Shown here piece after piece: positions 63,386 to 64,000 of a stretch of 64,000 nucleotides of DNA. The DNA is from JANXZS01 sp963797255 (GTDB taxonomy: Bacteria > Acidobacteriota > Terriglobia > Terriglobales > Acidobacteriaceae). The stretch's first letter is position 1. Each line of letters opens with the position of its first letter. A model generated the notes under the pieces. The model was not told the DNA's origin and searched no databases. It worked only from the letters and a program-made list of their open reading frames with translations. The position numbers and the translations under genes were made by a program. Location: the NCBI GenBank assembly GCA_963797255.1, contig CAWCOV010000015.1, positions 124,001 through 188,000 of the forward strand, written 5' to 3'.

Positions 63386-64000
63386 GCTGACGCTCCTCTC
63401 TGTGGCAACACTGAAGTACGTTGGGTTGGCAGACTGATAATGAACGTGCTGCCCTTACCTGGAGTGCTCTCAACCGCAACTTCTCCACCGTGGGCCTGCA
63501 CCATGTGCCGCACGAGGGACAGGCCCAGTCCGCTTCCCTTAGTGTTGTGCACCAGAGGGTCGCCCACCCGATAAAATTTCTCGAAGATCTTTGGCAATTC
63601 ACCCGCAGGAATTCCAATTCCGTGATCGATGACCTCCAATTTCACGCTGCTATTTTGCTGATAAAGATGCACACCCAGGTATTTGCGGCTAGAGGAGTAT
63701 TTCACCGCATTGTTTACCAGGTTCAACAGTGAGCGCGCAATGGCCTCACGATCCACTTGCAACGAGGGCAGGCCGCCCTCGATTTTCTCTTCAAACTGAA
63801 ATCCATTTTGCTCGATCTCAAAGCGATAGGAATCAAGCGTTGTCCGCACGAGGTCCGCCATATCCGTCTCGCGAAAACTGTACTCCTTCTTTCCTGCCTC
63901 TATACGCGAGAAATCGAGAATGTTGTTGATCAATCCAGTCAACCTCTCACTCTCTTTGCGTATGATTTCGTGGTATTCGTGTTGCCTTCCCGGGTTCGAC
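63382..64000 (-). CDS. Sensor histidine kinase, C-terminal part (cut by window edge)
   Basis: The frame runs to the right edge, so only the C-terminal 200 or so residues are visible. The tail of the dimerisation helix (EYHEIIRKESERLTGLINNILDFSRIEAGKKEY) is followed by the N-box NLVNNAVKYS, G1 DHGIGIP, F-box FEKFYRVGD and G2 GSGLGLSLVRHMVQAHGG. The His itself and the sensor lie beyond 64000. It heads a kinase / regulator / SpoIIE phosphatase operon. Confidence 0.92.
   Translation of the reverse strand, partial: SNPGRQHEYHEIIRKESERLTGLINNILDFSRIEAGKKEYSFRETDMADLVRTTLDSYRFEIEQNGFQFEEKIEGGLPSLQVDREAIARSLLNLVNNAVKYSSSRKYLGVHLYQQNSSVKLEVIDHGIGIPAGELPKIFEKFYRVGDPLVHNTKGSGLGLSLVRHMVQAHGGEVAVESTPGKGSTFIISLPTQRTSVLPQRGASA

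Noticed and set aside
1..64000. CRISPR arrays, insertion sequences, prophage, tRNA or rRNA genes
   Set aside because: No spaced short repeats, transposase or integrase motifs, or RNA-gene signatures were found when reading both strands. The only clear repeats are the RNA-like pair, the Fur-like operators with their promoters, and the 150-bp coding repeats.

Overview
The window reads as chromosomal DNA from a soil or plant-litter acidobacterium (order Acidobacteriales or close kin). This is inferred from an Oar-like TonB receptor with an N-terminal carboxypeptidase-regulatory domain, secreted S9 peptidase, abundant sugar and amino-acid scavenging genes and about 55-58% GC. No rRNA, tRNA, CRISPR array, insertion sequence or phage gene was seen.

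Layout. 1-2.8 kb: end of a membrane protein and a secreted S9 peptidase. 3-8.3 kb: an iron-type operon on the minus strand (small CxC protein, Oar-like TonB receptor, PepSY protein) behind two Fur-like operators. 8.5-13 kb: a sugar-phosphate catabolic operon (PfkB kinase, class I aldolase, lactaldehyde dehydrogenase, DeoR regulator). 13.5-16.8 kb: a CysM / JAMM protease / CysO / MoeZ operon for cysteine synthesis on a carrier-protein thiocarboxylate. 16.9-21.9 kb: a MetC-like enzyme, a TIM-barrel epimerase, a phytase-like esterase and an M29 aminopeptidase. 22-26 kb: fur, a siderophore receptor and piuC in one run behind a Fur-like operator. 26-34.4 kb: a CBA-type metal efflux operon and a divergent NtrC-type two-component pair. 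34.7-43.1 kb: a single-module polyketide synthase (KS-AT-KR-ACP-methyltransferase) with four unfamiliar beta-rich proteins around it. 43.4-57 kb: D-amino-acid and hydroxyproline catabolism, transporters and a GH127-type arabinofuranosidase. 57.4-64 kb: a secreted-looking HExxE protein with 50-residue repeats, a Gcr-type membrane protein and a histidine kinase / response regulator / SpoIIE phosphatase operon cut by the window edge.

The two iron operons share two things: a perfect or near-perfect 7-1-7 operator (half-site TGCGACC) just downstream of a near-identical promoter, and a 112-nt repeated element able to fold into a conserved RNA. Base-pair wobbles favour the plus strand as its sense strand, antisense to both operons. 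I regard this element as the best candidate for something undescribed. Next come the CysO-like carrier whose Gly-Gly is buried by a 21-residue tail, and the polyketide synthase neighbourhood.

The hydroxyproline genes (2-epimerase, three-part D-hydroxyproline dehydrogenase, deaminase) followed by an amino-acid permease and a GH127 enzyme fit use of arabinosylated hydroxyproline-rich plant wall protein; this is inference from context.

Six single-base frame breaks in five otherwise intact genes (near 5516, 8733, 9341, 18584, 49193, 58070) mean either sequencing or assembly indels or recent decay. I mark those genes as broken as read and give the reconstructed reading.
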